A stretch of 64,000 nucleotides of DNA from an uncultured Oscillospiraceae bacterium (GCA_934513685.1 CAKSWY010000010.1:14276-78275); one strand, 5' to 3'; counted from the stretch's first letter, positions 24,302-32,660 are shown. A program made the numbers and translations. Notes: generated by a model from the sequence alone, not told the origin.

Positions 24302-26074
24302 TCAGCCCTCCGCCAGAACCTGCGAATACTTCTTGCGATACTGATTCAGGGCATCGTCGTAGCCCTTGGTGTTGCCGTTGTGCATGGCCTTCTTCAGCGC
24401 ATGGGGATCCAGCTCGCTGTCGCTCTCCATGCCCAGCAGGCGGGCGGCGATGTTGCTGCAATGGTCCGAAATGCGCTCCAGGTTGGTCAGCACATCCAGG
24501 AAGATGATGCCGCTTTCCAGCTGGCACTTGCCGTCTTTCAGGCGCTGGATGTGGCGGGTGCGCAGGGTCTCGCAGATGGTGTCCACGGTCTCCTCCAGCG
24601 GCTCCACCTGGGCGGCGGTGGCCGCGTCTCCGCTGTGCATGGCCTGCACCGTCAGGTCGATGATCTCGCCGATGGCGTCGCCCAGCATCTGAAGCTCCCG
24701 CTGGGCCTGGTCGCTGAAGGTCAGCTCCTTATCCCGCATTTCGGCGGCGCGCTCGGTCACGTTGATGGCGTAGTCGCCAATGCGCTCCACCTCGGTCACG
24801 AAGGCCAGCAGGCTGTTCGCCCGGTGGCTCTCCATCTCGCCCAGCTCCCGGTCGCTGATCTTGATCAGGTAGTTGGTCAGGGTGACCTCCATCCGGTCGA
24901 TCAGGTCCTCCCGCTGGTTCACCACGGCGGCGGCATCGTCTTTATAACCGGCCAGCAGCGGCATGGCGGCGCGGTAGTTGCGGGCGGCACGGGCCGCCAT
25001 CTTCTCCACCGCGTTCTGGGCCTGCTGAATGGCCACGGCCGGGCTGGTGAGCAGGCGCTCGTCCAGCACCGGCATGGAGAGATCCTGCTCCTCGCCGGGC
25101 TTGTCCCGCACGGTGTGTTCTGCCAGCCAGATCAGCACCTTGGTGAAGGGGATGAAGCAGATGGTGGCCACCACGCTGGACAGCGTGTGAATGTTTGCAA
25201 TGCTGCCCTTGTTCAGGATCTCATCCCAGAAGGGCACGCCGATGGTGCACTTGATGAGGTAAATGCCCGCCAGGAACACCACCGAGCTGATGAGGTTGAA
25301 GTACAGGTGGATGACCGCACTGCGCTTGGCCCCCTTGGACGCGCCCACCGCCGCCACCATCGGGGTGAAGGTGGTGCCGATGTGGGTGCCCAGAATGATG
25401 GGAAAGGCGTTGCCCCAGGTGACCACGCCGGTACTGGACAGCGCCTGCAGAATGCCCACGCTGGCCGAAGAACTCTGGATTGCCACGGTGACGGCCAGAC
25501 CGGCCAGCAGGCCCAGAACCGGGTTCTGGAGCTTGGTGAACAGGTTCACGAACAGCGCCGATTCCCGCAGGCCCGCCACGGCGGATTCCATCTGGAACAT
25601 ACCGGTGAACAGGATGCCGAAGCCCATCATGATCTGGCCCAGATTGCGCTTTTTGGGGGCCTTGTAGAACACATACAGGATCATGCCCACAAACGCCACC
25701 ACCGGCGAGAAGGTCTTGGGCTGAATGATGGTCAGCAGCAGGCTGTCGCCGCTGATGTCCGCCAATCGGATAAGCTGACCCGTCACGGTGGTGCCGATGT
25801 TGGCGCCCATGATCACGCCCACGGCCTGAGGCAGGGCCATAATGCCCGAGTTGACCAGACCGATGACGATGACGATGGTACCGGCACTGGACTGAATGAT
25901 GCCGGTGATGAAGGTACCCAGAAGAATGCCCCGGATGGTGGAGGAGGTGAGCTTCTGCAGAATGCTCTGCATCTTTCCGCCCGCGACCTTTTCCAGGCCG
26001 GCGCCCATGATGGTCATGCCATACAGGAACAGCGCCACGCCTCCGGCGAGTTGAATCATATCGGTTATTGTCAA
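24302..26074 (-). CDS. Na/Pi cotransporter family protein with PhoU-like domain
   Basis: An integral membrane sodium/phosphate symporter (NptA/YjbB type). The N-terminal half holds two inverted Na_Pi_cotrans repeats, each with the signature QSSA/S motif (IIQSSAGTIV and AIQSSSASVG) and paired GANIGTT and GTHIGTT segments; the C-terminal 230 residues are a PhoU-like helical bundle with DVLTNLERISDH. Start choice: a TTG at 26074 with GGGAGTGG just upstream gives 590 residues beginning with the first transmembrane helix; an ATG 15 nt further in is also possible, while the longer frame starts in the leader. It is a single-gene unit. Confidence 0.9.
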   Translation of the reverse strand: MTITDMIQLAGGVALFLYGMTIMGAGLEKVAGGKMQSILQKLTSSTIRGILLGTFITGIIQSSAGTIVIVIGLVNSGIMALPQAVGVIMGANIGTTVTGQLIRLADISGDSLLLTIIQPKTFSPVVAFVGMILYVFYKAPKKRNLGQIMMGFGILFTGMFQMESAVAGLRESALFVNLFTKLQNPVLGLLAGLAVTVAIQSSSASVGILQALSSTGVVTWGNAFPIILGTHIGTTFTPMVAAVGASKGAKRSAVIHLYFNLISSVVFLAGIYLIKCTIGVPFWDEILNKGSIANIHTLSSVVATICFIPFTKVLIWLAEHTVRDKPGEEQDLSMPVLDERLLTSPAVAIQQAQNAVEKMAARAARNYRAAMPLLAGYKDDAAAVVNQREDLIDRMEVTLTNYLIKISDRELGEMESHRANSLLAFVTEVERIGDYAINVTERAAEMRDKELTFSDQAQRELQMLGDAIGEIIDLTVQAMHSGDAATAAQVEPLEETVDTICETLRTRHIQRLKDGKCQLESGIIFLDVLTNLERISDHCSNIAARLLGMESDSELDPHALKKAMHNGNTKGYDDALNQYRKKYSQVLAEG

Positions 26075-26235
26075 AAAACCACTCCCATTTTCCGCTTGGG
26101 GCGCAGCGGCCTGCGCCGATGAATTGTGGAACCTGTGGGGAAACATCGGCCCTTTCTGCATCGATGATTCAGAACAGCACATTGTCTGTGTCGGATCATC
26201 GACCTTTCCCGTCGAACAAGAGCCGATTTGGGTTT

Positions 26236-26265
26236 ATTATACCATCCCGAAGGGGGCGTTTGCAA
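26236..26265 (-). promoter_or_regulatory. Promoter of the Na/Pi cotransporter
   Basis: Minus strand TTGCAA (26260-26265), 18 bp, TGG-TATAAT (-10 at 26236-26241); about 155-nt leader. Confidence 0.7.
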
Positions 26266-26330
26266 TGTTCTGGTATTCTTTGTGTAAAGTTTTTGTATAG
26301 GGCTGCAATACATCCTGAACCGGGAAAATA

Positions 26331-26415
26331 AAAAAGCATGAGGAACCGGGCCTCACGTGTTAAGACTGCGCGGTCGCACCGCAGCTTAACCAAAGAAAAC
26401 CCGATTCCTCATGCA
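26331..26415 (-). terminator. Compound structured terminator after the acyltransferase gene
   Basis: Outer stem of 15 positions with one mismatch (26337-26351 with 26400-26414, core GCATGAGGAA/TTCCTCATGC) encloses a second hairpin GTTAAG...CTTAAC topped by CTGCG/CGCAG. On the minus strand CTTTTTTATTTT follows. The nested fold is much larger than the other terminators in the window. Confidence 0.7.
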
Positions 26416-26490
26416 CAAACGTACAATCGCGTATCGATGTTTGCCCGCAAAGCCAGGCATCCTGATTGCCTGTTCTGCTTCAAACCTTCG

Positions 26491-27546
26491 TCATATCTTT
26501 TTCAAGAGAGGATTCAGCACGAGCGAAAACACATAGCTTCCAATACAAACCGCGAGATAGGCCAAAATCCGCTCCTGCATTTTTTCAACGTTCCAAAAAT
26601 GATAGATCAAAAAAATGAACAGATAATGCCCCAGGTACATCCCCAATGTATTTTTGCCAACGCTGCATACAACCCGTGTGAGTGCATTGCGATTCTCAAA
26701 TTGAATGGTCAACGCAAACATTCCCAATAGAAAGGCCACCATAAAAATCGAACCGTAATTAAACGCCGGATCATAGGTTACCCCCGTGGATACCGAAATG
26801 TAGTATGCCAAGCCAAAGGCAGCCGGCCAGGATAAAACGCCCAGCACAATGAGCAGAACGCGGGTTGATTTTATGGCCTCCAAATTGTGCCACATGATTC
26901 CGCCAAGCATGAAATAGAAAACATACCAGCCGTTTCCAATGGGATTCAAGCGATACATGAAATCAATACCGCGAGACAGCATGTCTGTGCCAAATCTTGG
27001 GGCAAGAATGTCCCTCACAAATCCCAGTGTGCGCAGCCCCAACACAAAAAGCGAAACCACGCCAAACAGATACTTATAGAGGTCGTACTTCTCGTTAAAC
27101 AAATACCACAGCAAAGGATATACAAGATACACCGCCAGAAGGTTCTGCAAAAACCAGAGCACCCCTGTATATTGCGCCCCTACTTGGATATTCAAAACAG
27201 CACGCAGAACATCTTTCAGGGTAAATGTGTCCACATTATTGTCCAAGTGCATACCAACGACGGCCAACACGCCGCCCCAAAGGATAAGAACCAGAAAGAG
27301 CCTCAGCATTTTTTCCGCATGTGCTTTGAGGTTCATGTTCTTCTTTTTCAGCAAAAGGAGGCCATTGATCGTAACAAATACAGGCACACCCTCTGAAATA
27401 ATGCGGAATGCATATTGCAGGAGTCTGCCTGCGCTATCCGTCTCCATGAACTCCGGTTTCCACAAAGGCACATGGATGGTTATCACCATCAGAATTCCCA
27501 ATGCCTTCATAAGGTCCAGATTGTCCATTCTTTTTGTCTGTTCCAT
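26491..27546 (-). CDS. Acyltransferase family 3 membrane protein
   Basis: A 351-residue protein of the acyltransferase-3 family (PF01757), with about ten transmembrane helices. The hallmark N-terminal NLDLMKALGILMVITIHV segment places the catalytic-site His in the first helix, and the usual Arg-containing loop follows. Such proteins O-acetylate or otherwise acylate exported polysaccharides, peptidoglycan or lipids. GGAG precedes the ATG. Its base composition is clearly lower in GC (about 45 percent by eye) than the flanking genes, and rare-in-window codons such as AAA, ATA and TTT are frequent, which suggests recent acquisition. It has its own promoter and a large terminator. Confidence 0.88.
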   Translation of the reverse strand: MEQTKRMDNLDLMKALGILMVITIHVPLWKPEFMETDSAGRLLQYAFRIISEGVPVFVTINGLLLLKKKNMNLKAHAEKMLRLFLVLILWGGVLAVVGMHLDNNVDTFTLKDVLRAVLNIQVGAQYTGVLWFLQNLLAVYLVYPLLWYLFNEKYDLYKYLFGVVSLFVLGLRTLGFVRDILAPRFGTDMLSRGIDFMYRLNPIGNGWYVFYFMLGGIMWHNLEAIKSTRVLLIVLGVLSWPAAFGLAYYISVSTGVTYDPAFNYGSIFMVAFLLGMFALTIQFENRNALTRVVCSVGKNTLGMYLGHYLFIFLIYHFWNVEKMQERILAYLAVCIGSYVFSLVLNPLLKKI

Positions 27547-27850
27547 TTCATTCTCCTCGTTTCAGATTTTCTGCCCGCAAGGCCGCTTTGGCAGGAACGG
27601 CGGCGGCAAAATCCGCTTCTCCCATCAAGCACAGAAAATCCACAGTGGGGGCCGGTGCACTGCCCGATCTGCGCGGATGCGCAGTTTATACGCCCCCTAA
27701 AGCAGTATCTATCATACACGAAACCAGACTGCTTTACAAGAAGAAAAAACACCGCATTTTGTTTTATATTACAGGGCTGCCCTGCCTCTTAGACAAGGAG
27801 CAGACCGTTCGTTTGCAAGGGCGGCTGAGCGCGGCTTCCAAAAGCGCGTC
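27547..27850. other. Upstream region of the acyltransferase gene
   Basis: Shows the acyltransferase promoter (27701-27729) and about 150 nt of leader. Short frames such as one encoding a Cys-rich stretch overlap the leader but lack ribosome binding sites and family features, so no gene is called. Confidence 0.5.
27701..27729 (-). promoter_or_regulatory. Promoter of the acyltransferase gene
   Basis: Minus strand TTGTAA (27724-27729), 17 bp, TATGAT (27701-27706). Confidence 0.65.
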
Positions 27851-27964
27851 TCAGCCCGCCAGCTCTTCCATGGCTTCCCGGGTGTTGTCCGCCGAGAACA
27901 GAAACGCCCCCGTGCTGCTGTACACCTCCACGTGCCCGCCCACCTGTTTGATGATGCAATCCAT
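27851..27964 (-). CDS. 37-residue small protein
   Basis: Minus-strand ATG at 27964 with AAAGGAG 9 nt upstream encodes 37 residues starting MDCIIKQVGGHVEVY and ending REAMEELAG. The pattern (a short beta-rich start, GHVEVYSSTGAFLFSADN, then an amphipathic helix) suggests a small folded beta-beta-alpha domain rather than a random frame; I recall similar short proteins in Clostridia but cannot name a family. A TATAAT -10 lies at 28055-28060. It is separate from the CBS protein, whose terminator lies between them. Confidence 0.5.
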   Translation of the reverse strand: MDCIIKQVGGHVEVYSSTGAFLFSADNTREAMEELAG

Positions 27965-28054
27965 ACGCTGACGCTCCTTTCCGTGCCGCCTGTCGGTACG
28001 CCCCCGGCCCCGCGTTTTGGGGCTTTCGGGGTGCGCTTTTTCTTTGATGATTGC

Positions 28055-28060
28055 ATTATA
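28055..28060 (-). promoter_or_regulatory. -10 element of the 37-residue protein gene
   Basis: Perfect TATAAT on the minus strand preceded by TTG; the -35 region (GATTAT, 16 bp upstream) is poor. Confidence 0.45.
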
Positions 28061-28102
28061 CAATAATTTAAGTCCCATAATCAGGATTTTCAGCGCGGGC
28101 GC

Positions 28103-28138
28103 AAAAAAAGAAAGACTCCCCCTGGGGAAGTCTTTCTT
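28103..28138 (-). terminator. Terminator of the CBS-pair gene
   Basis: Stem AGAAAGACT-CCCC/GGGG-AGTCTTTCT with a tight loop and a minus-strand run of seven T. Confidence 0.88.
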
Positions 28139-28170
28139 CTGCAAAATTCAATTCAGACAGAACCGGCCGT

Positions 28171-28611
28171 TTACGCCTTGGGCTGGGCCAGAGCCTTTGC
28201 CTGCTGCCGCCCGGTCACCTGGCCGTAGCAGTAGCGGATGATGTCCTTGCGACGGATAAGGCCGATGAAGTTCTTCCGGTCGTCCACCACCGGCACAAAG
28301 TTCTGGTTCATGGCGGTGTTCACCAGCTGCTCCATCCCGGTGGTCACGGGCACCGCCTCGTAATCCTTCCGGCGGGGGATCCGGGTGATGGGCACGTCCT
28401 CCGCCGCTTCGATGGACAGTCCCGTCATGTTCTTGATGCCCCACAGCAAATCGCCCTCGGTGATGGTCCCCACATAGGTTCCATCCCGTGCCAGAACCGG
28501 CACCGACGAATAGCGGTGGTACTCCATCTTTTCCAGCGTCTGGCGCAGGGTGAAGTCGTCATAAATAAACGCCACATCCTGCTTGGGGGTCAGGAAAAAC
28601 AATAGATTCAC
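28171..28611 (-). CDS. CBS-domain pair protein
   Basis: A 146-residue cytosolic protein made of two cystathionine-beta-synthase domains: the first ends RYSSVPVLARDGTYVGTITEGDLL and the second ends NFVPVVDDRKNFIGLIRRKDII (shown in parts), the standard strand-loop-helix signature. Such stand-alone pairs bind adenosyl ligands and act as energy or nucleotide sensors; no partner is evident. I set the start at the GTG at 28611 because GGGAGG stands 7 nt upstream; the longer frame has no such site and would add unrelated residues. Confidence 0.85.
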   Translation of the reverse strand: MNLLFFLTPKQDVAFIYDDFTLRQTLEKMEYHRYSSVPVLARDGTYVGTITEGDLLWGIKNMTGLSIEAAEDVPITRIPRRKDYEAVPVTTGMEQLVNTAMNQNFVPVVDDRKNFIGLIRRKDIIRYCYGQVTGRQQAKALAQPKA

Positions 28612-28665
28612 GATGTTGCCTCCCAATGTTCCGGGCAAGGCCCGCCCGGCGTTCGTTCTGGTTTC

Positions 28666-28671
28666 AGTATA
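28666..28671 (-). promoter_or_regulatory. Extended -10 of the CBS-pair gene
   Basis: Minus strand TGG-TATACT, about 55 nt before the GTG start; no convincing -35. Confidence 0.45.
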
Positions 28672-28821
28672 CCACGCATTGCGCTCCGCTTCATGAAAAA
28701 CCTGTGAACGCACCCGTTCTTTGCCCCAAACCGCCCGCATTGCCCCATCCAATCGTCTGTTTTTGTTGCCCGCTGGGCTTTTTCGCCCGTCTTTGCTCTG
28801 TTCAACCGGGGGCTTTCATGC

Positions 28822-28827
28822 TATACT
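28822..28827 (+). promoter_or_regulatory. Extended -10 of the micro-protein/lipoprotein operon
   Basis: TGC-TATACT on the plus strand, about 60 nt before the micro-protein ATG; weak -35. Confidence 0.5.
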
Positions 28828-28890
28828 ATTGTATATTTTGCCAATTTTGATGCGGCTGTGGCCGCATCCAGCGCATAAGGAGCAAACCAC

Positions 28891-28986
28891 ATGAACATTC
28901 CTACCCTCATCGGCATTGTTCTGATCGTGACCGGCGTCATCGAGCTGGCCTGGGCCTTCCGCAACGGGCGCGGCCCCAAGCTGTGA
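28891..28986 (+). CDS. 31-residue single-span membrane peptide
   Basis: ATG at 28891 with AAGGAG 9 nt upstream encodes 31 residues: a hydrophobic helix (LIGIVLIVTGVIELAWAF) and a basic tail (RNGRGPKL). Its stop codon overlaps the GTG start of the next gene (GTGA), so the lipoprotein is translated by coupling to this peptide; the lipoprotein has no ribosome binding site of its own. That tight arrangement supports a real gene. Function unknown; a membrane partner or assembly factor for the lipoprotein is a plausible guess. Confidence 0.65.
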   Translation: MNIPTLIGIVLIVTGVIELAWAFRNGRGPKL

Positions 28987-30500
28987 GCCGCCGGGTTCTG
29001 GCGGCCTGCCTGGCCCTGGCCCTGCTGGCCGGGTGCAGCGCGGCCCCGGCCAGCACCCCCGCGGCCGCCGACGCCCAGCCCACGGCAGCCCCCACCGCCG
29101 CCCCCGCCGCCAGCGGGGTGCTGACCATCGGCCGCAGCACCGCCGGGTACAACCCCTATCTGAGCGACAACACCCTGGTGGAGCAGGACGCGGGCCTGCT
29201 GTTCGAGCGCTTTGTGCAGATCACACCGGACCTGGATCTGGATTACCGCCTGGCCGACGCCATTGACAGCGCCGGAAACCAGGTGGTCATCCACCTGCGG
29301 GGCGGCTGCTATTTTGCAGACGGCGACGCCATCACCCCGGACGATGCCGCCGCCAGCCTGTGGGCGGCCAAGGCCAGCCCCATGTACAGCGCGCGCCTTG
29401 CCAACCTGGAAAACATCACGGTGGACGGCAGCAGCCTGACCCTGACGCTGAGCCAGCCGGATTCGCTGTTCGGCTACCTGTGTGACCTGCCGGTGCTCAA
29501 GGCGGAGGAGGTCGCCTCCACCCAGCCCACCGCCTCCGGCCGCTACACCTACGGGGCGGACGGCACCCTGGTCAAGAACAGCCGTGCCCCCTTCCCCTCC
29601 AACGGGCCGGACGTGATCCACACCACCGAGGTGAACAGCTACGATGAGATGGTCAGCGGCCTTTCGGTGGGCAGCCTGAACCTCTACGCCGCGTCCGACA
29701 GTGCCTCCGGCAGCACCGGCTATTATGGGCAGGAGAGCTACTACAAAACCAACAACCTGATCTTTCTGGGTGTGAACTCCGGCGGCGACAGCCCGCTGGT
29801 CACCACCGGGGCCGGGCGGGCCATGGTCAGCCAGCTGGTGGACCGCCGCCAGCTGGCGGAATCCAGCTATCTGGGCCGGGCCTACCCCGCCGTGGGGGCC
29901 ATCAACAGCTTTTACCCCTGCGTCAACTCCCAGCAGGTGCTGCTGGCCAACCAGAACACCGACGGCGTGGCCGAATTCTTTGCGCAGCTGGGCTACACCA
30001 TGGACGTGCAGAGCGGCTACTGGGCCGACGGCACCGGCAAGCGCGCCAGCCTGCGGCTTCTGGTGTACACCGGCAGCACCTATAAAAAATACGCCGCCAG
30101 CCTGATCCAGCAGCAGCTGGGCAGCCAGGGCATTGAGGTGCAGATTCTGGAAACGGACGACTTCGACGCCTACCGCCAGCAGATCACCGACGGGCAATTT
30201 GACCTGTACATCGGCGAGATTAAGTTGTATAATAATATGGATTTGAGCCCCTTCTTTTCCGGCGGGGCTGCCAGCGCCCATCTGGCCCAGAGCGAAACTC
30301 TCTCGACGGCCTACGGGGCGTTCCGGGCCAACAAAAGCGCCGCCGGTGATTTCGAGGCCGTCTTTGCCGCCGAAATGCCGTACATCCCTTTGTTGTGGCG
30401 CAGCAATACGGTGGTGGCGGCCCGGGGCATCAGCGGGCTTACCAGCAGCTTGAGCGATGTGTTCTACTCGCTGGACGGGCTTCGCTTCGGCAATTCATGA
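28983..30500 (+). CDS. ABC-type solute-binding lipoprotein, family 5 (oligopeptide-binding like)
   Basis: A 505-residue lipoprotein. The signal peptide ends with the lipobox LLAGC (Cys18), followed by an Ala/Pro/Thr-rich linker (residues 19-45) and a periplasmic-binding-protein type 2 domain of the SBP_bac_5 family (DppA/OppA/NikA type), with FERFVQITPDLDLDYRLADA near the start of the domain. The start GTG at 28983 overlaps the preceding micro-protein stop. No permease or ATPase genes flank it, so it is an orphan binding protein that must share a transporter elsewhere or act as a sensor. Asp23/Gls24 follows on the same strand. Confidence 0.85.
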   Translation: MSRRVLAACLALALLAGCSAAPASTPAAADAQPTAAPTAAPAASGVLTIGRSTAGYNPYLSDNTLVEQDAGLLFERFVQITPDLDLDYRLADAIDSAGNQVVIHLRGGCYFADGDAITPDDAAASLWAAKASPMYSARLANLENITVDGSSLTLTLSQPDSLFGYLCDLPVLKAEEVASTQPTASGRYTYGADGTLVKNSRAPFPSNGPDVIHTTEVNSYDEMVSGLSVGSLNLYAASDSASGSTGYYGQESYYKTNNLIFLGVNSGGDSPLVTTGAGRAMVSQLVDRRQLAESSYLGRAYPAVGAINSFYPCVNSQQVLLANQNTDGVAEFFAQLGYTMDVQSGYWADGTGKRASLRLLVYTGSTYKKYAASLIQQQLGSQGIEVQILETDDFDAYRQQITDGQFDLYIGEIKLYNNMDLSPFFSGGAASAHLAQSETLSTAYGAFRANKSAAGDFEAVFAAEMPYIPLLWRSNTVVAARGISGLTSSLSDVFYSLDGLRFGNS

Positions 30501-30516
30501 GCAAAGGAGCGTTACC

Positions 30517-30870
30517 ATGATTACCTATTACAATCCTCTGGGCGGCGTAAGCCTGACCAATGAGTATTTCGCGGGCCTGGTGGGCGAAGCGGCCCAGCAC
30601 TGCTACGGCGTAGCGGGCATGGCCTCCTCCAGCGCCTCCGACAGCATTAAAAGCCTGATCCTGGGCAAAAACCGCGCCGATAAGGGCGTGCGGGTGTCCC
30701 AGGTGGACGGCAAACTTGCCATTGAGCTGCACATCATGGTGGGCTACGGCCTGAACATCTCCAGCATTGTGCAGAGCATTTCCCACCGTGTGCGCAACGA
30801 GGTGGAAACCGCCACGGGCCTGAAGGTGGCCCGCGTGGACGTTTGCGTGGACGATGTGATCGACGCCTGA
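30517..30870 (+). CDS. Asp23/Gls24 family envelope stress protein (YloU-like)
   Basis: A 117-residue member of the Asp23/Gls24 family (DUF322), membrane-associated proteins linked to envelope stability in Firmicutes. Recognisable parts are GVSLTNEYFAGLVGEAAQHC, YGVAGM and the ending VGYGLNISSIVQSISHRVRN with VDVCVDDV. AAAGGAG stands 7 nt before the ATG at 30517. It precedes the FakA-like kinase and recG, the conserved yloU-yloV-recG neighbourhood of Firmicutes, here extended upstream by the solute-binding lipoprotein. Confidence 0.92.
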   Translation: MITYYNPLGGVSLTNEYFAGLVGEAAQHCYGVAGMASSSASDSIKSLILGKNRADKGVRVSQVDGKLAIELHIMVGYGLNISSIVQSISHRVRNEVETATGLKVARVDVCVDDVIDA

Positions 30871-30959
30871 ATCCGGGCGCGCGGGCCGCTGCCCCCGTAC
30901 CCGGCAGCGCAGACAGGCCCCGTTTGTGCGGGCGACTACTTTTTGAGGTGTAACAAACT

Positions 30960-32660
30960 ATGACGATTTCCGGCAAGATTCTGCGTGACGCCATCATTTC
31001 CGGCGCCAACAACATCCAGAACCAGCGCGCCCGTGTGGACGAGCTGAACGTGTTCCCCGTGCCCGACGGCGACACCGGCACCAACATGGCCATGACCGTG
31101 GGCGCCAGCGTGCCCGAGCTGGAGGCCATGGAGGACAGCTGCACCGTGGCCGAGGCCAGCAAAACCGCCGCTTCCGCCATGCTGCGGGGCGCCCGCGGCA
31201 ACTCCGGCGTGATCACCAGCCTGCTGTTCCGCGGCTTCTCCAAGGCGCTGGCCGGCAAGAAGGAAGCCACCGCCGCCGATCTGGTGGAGGCCCTGCAGAA
31301 GGGCGTGGAAGGCGCCTACAAGGCCGTGATGAAGCCCACCGAGGGCACCATCCTCACCGTGGCCCGTGTGGCCGGGGAAGAGGCCGCCGCTTCCGCCATC
31401 GCTGACCCCGCCGAGCTGTGGAAGCTGGTGCTGAGCGCCGGCCAGCGTGCGCTGGACAACACCCCCAACCAGCTGCCCGTGCTGAAAAAGGCCGGCGTTG
31501 TGGACGCCGGCGGCCAGGGCCTGATGATCATCTTCGAGGGTATGCAGCAGGTGTTCGAGGGCGGCGAGCCCATCCGCGCCGAGGAAGCCGCCCAGAACAA
31601 GGCCAAGCTGGATTCTTCCGCTGCCGGCAAGGGCGTTTATACCGACGACCTGATGAAGGTTGAGGACATTAAGAACGGCTACTGCACCCAGTTCCTGGTG
31701 CACAAGAACGAGGGCGCTTCCAGCGTCAAGCTGCGGGCCTTCTGCGAGTCCAACGGCGACAGTGTGGTGGTCGTGGAGGACGATGAGGTCATCAACTGCC
31801 ATGTGCACACCGCCGACCCCGGCAAGATCCTGACCCACGCCATCCAGTACGGCTACCTGACCAACTTCAAGATCGAGAATATGCACGAGCAGTTCCTGGC
31901 CCGCCAGAAGCAGGGCAAGGGGCTGGAGAAGCAGAAGGCCGCCGAGCAGGCCCCCAGCGTGAACGAGTTCACCTACGCTGCGGTTGACCCCGAGCAGCCC
32001 TACGGCTTTGTGGCCGTGGCCGCCGGTGAGGGCCTGAAGTCCGTGTTCACCGACCTGGGCGTGAACGCCGTGGTGAGCGGCGGCCAGACCATGAACCCCT
32101 CCACCGAGGACATTGTGAGCGCCGTGCAGAGCGTGCCTGCCAAGACCGTGTTCGTGCTGCCCAACAACAAGAACATCATCATGGCCGCCGAGCAGGCCCA
32201 GAAGATCGCCGACCGGCGCATTGTGGTGCTGCCCACCCGCACCATTCCCCAGGGCATCACCGCCATGCTGAACTTCGACCCCGAGGCCGAGGTGGACGCC
32301 AATACCATCGCCATGATGCAGGCCGCCGACAAGGTCTCCACCGGTCTGGTCACCTTTGCCGCCCGCGACAGCGAGTTTGACGGCAAGAAGATCAAGAAGG
32401 GCGAGGTCATGGCGCTGGAGAACGGCAAGATCGTGAACACCGGCAGCGACCTGACCAAGATCACCTATCGTCTGGCCCGCAGCATCGCCAAGAGCAAGAA
32501 GGACGCACAGTTCATCACCCTCATCAGCGGCTGCGATGTGAGCGAGGAAGAGGCGGAGCACACCGCCGACCTGATCCGCTCCAAGGTGGGCGGTGACGTG
32601 GAAGTCACCTGCATCAGCGGCGGCCAGCCGGTGTACTACTACATGCTGGGCGTGGAATAA
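30960..32660 (+). CDS. fakA: DAK2-domain fatty acid kinase (FakA/YloV)
   Basis: Phosphorylates fatty acids presented by FakB/DegV-type proteins so that they can enter phospholipid synthesis. The 566-residue protein has the N-terminal DAK2 (DhaL-like) ATP-binding domain with the metal-binding NVFPVPDGDTGTNM and MLRGARGNSGVI motifs, a middle segment, and a C-terminal EDD-like domain. GAGGTG lies 10 nt before the ATG. It sits between Gls24 and recG, the standard order. A DegV-family protein, the class that supplies the fatty acid, is encoded at 44610-45476 in the same window. Confidence 0.9.
   Translation: MTISGKILRDAIISGANNIQNQRARVDELNVFPVPDGDTGTNMAMTVGASVPELEAMEDSCTVAEASKTAASAMLRGARGNSGVITSLLFRGFSKALAGKKEATAADLVEALQKGVEGAYKAVMKPTEGTILTVARVAGEEAAASAIADPAELWKLVLSAGQRALDNTPNQLPVLKKAGVVDAGGQGLMIIFEGMQQVFEGGEPIRAEEAAQNKAKLDSSAAGKGVYTDDLMKVEDIKNGYCTQFLVHKNEGASSVKLRAFCESNGDSVVVVEDDEVINCHVHTADPGKILTHAIQYGYLTNFKIENMHEQFLARQKQGKGLEKQKAAEQAPSVNEFTYAAVDPEQPYGFVAVAAGEGLKSVFTDLGVNAVVSGGQTMNPSTEDIVSAVQSVPAKTVFVLPNNKNIIMAAEQAQKIADRRIVVLPTRTIPQGITAMLNFDPEAEVDANTIAMMQAADKVSTGLVTFAARDSEFDGKKIKKGEVMALENGKIVNTGSDLTKITYRLARSIAKSKKDAQFITLISGCDVSEEEAEHTADLIRSKVGGDVEVTCISGGQPVYYYMLGVE

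Larger units (their letters stand above)
26075..26490. other. Na/Pi leader and acyltransferase 3-prime region
   Basis: Contains the promoter of the Na/Pi gene (26236-26265), a leader with an 8-bp inverted repeat TCGATGAT/ATCATCGA (26161-26168 and 26195-26202), and the large structured terminator of the acyltransferase (26331-26415). No gene seen. Confidence 0.6.

Noticed and set aside
27507..27752. A Cys-rich minus-strand frame overlapping the start of the acyltransferase gene
   Set aside because: It covers the promoter and the first codons of the real gene in another frame and has no ribosome binding site or conserved Cys spacing.
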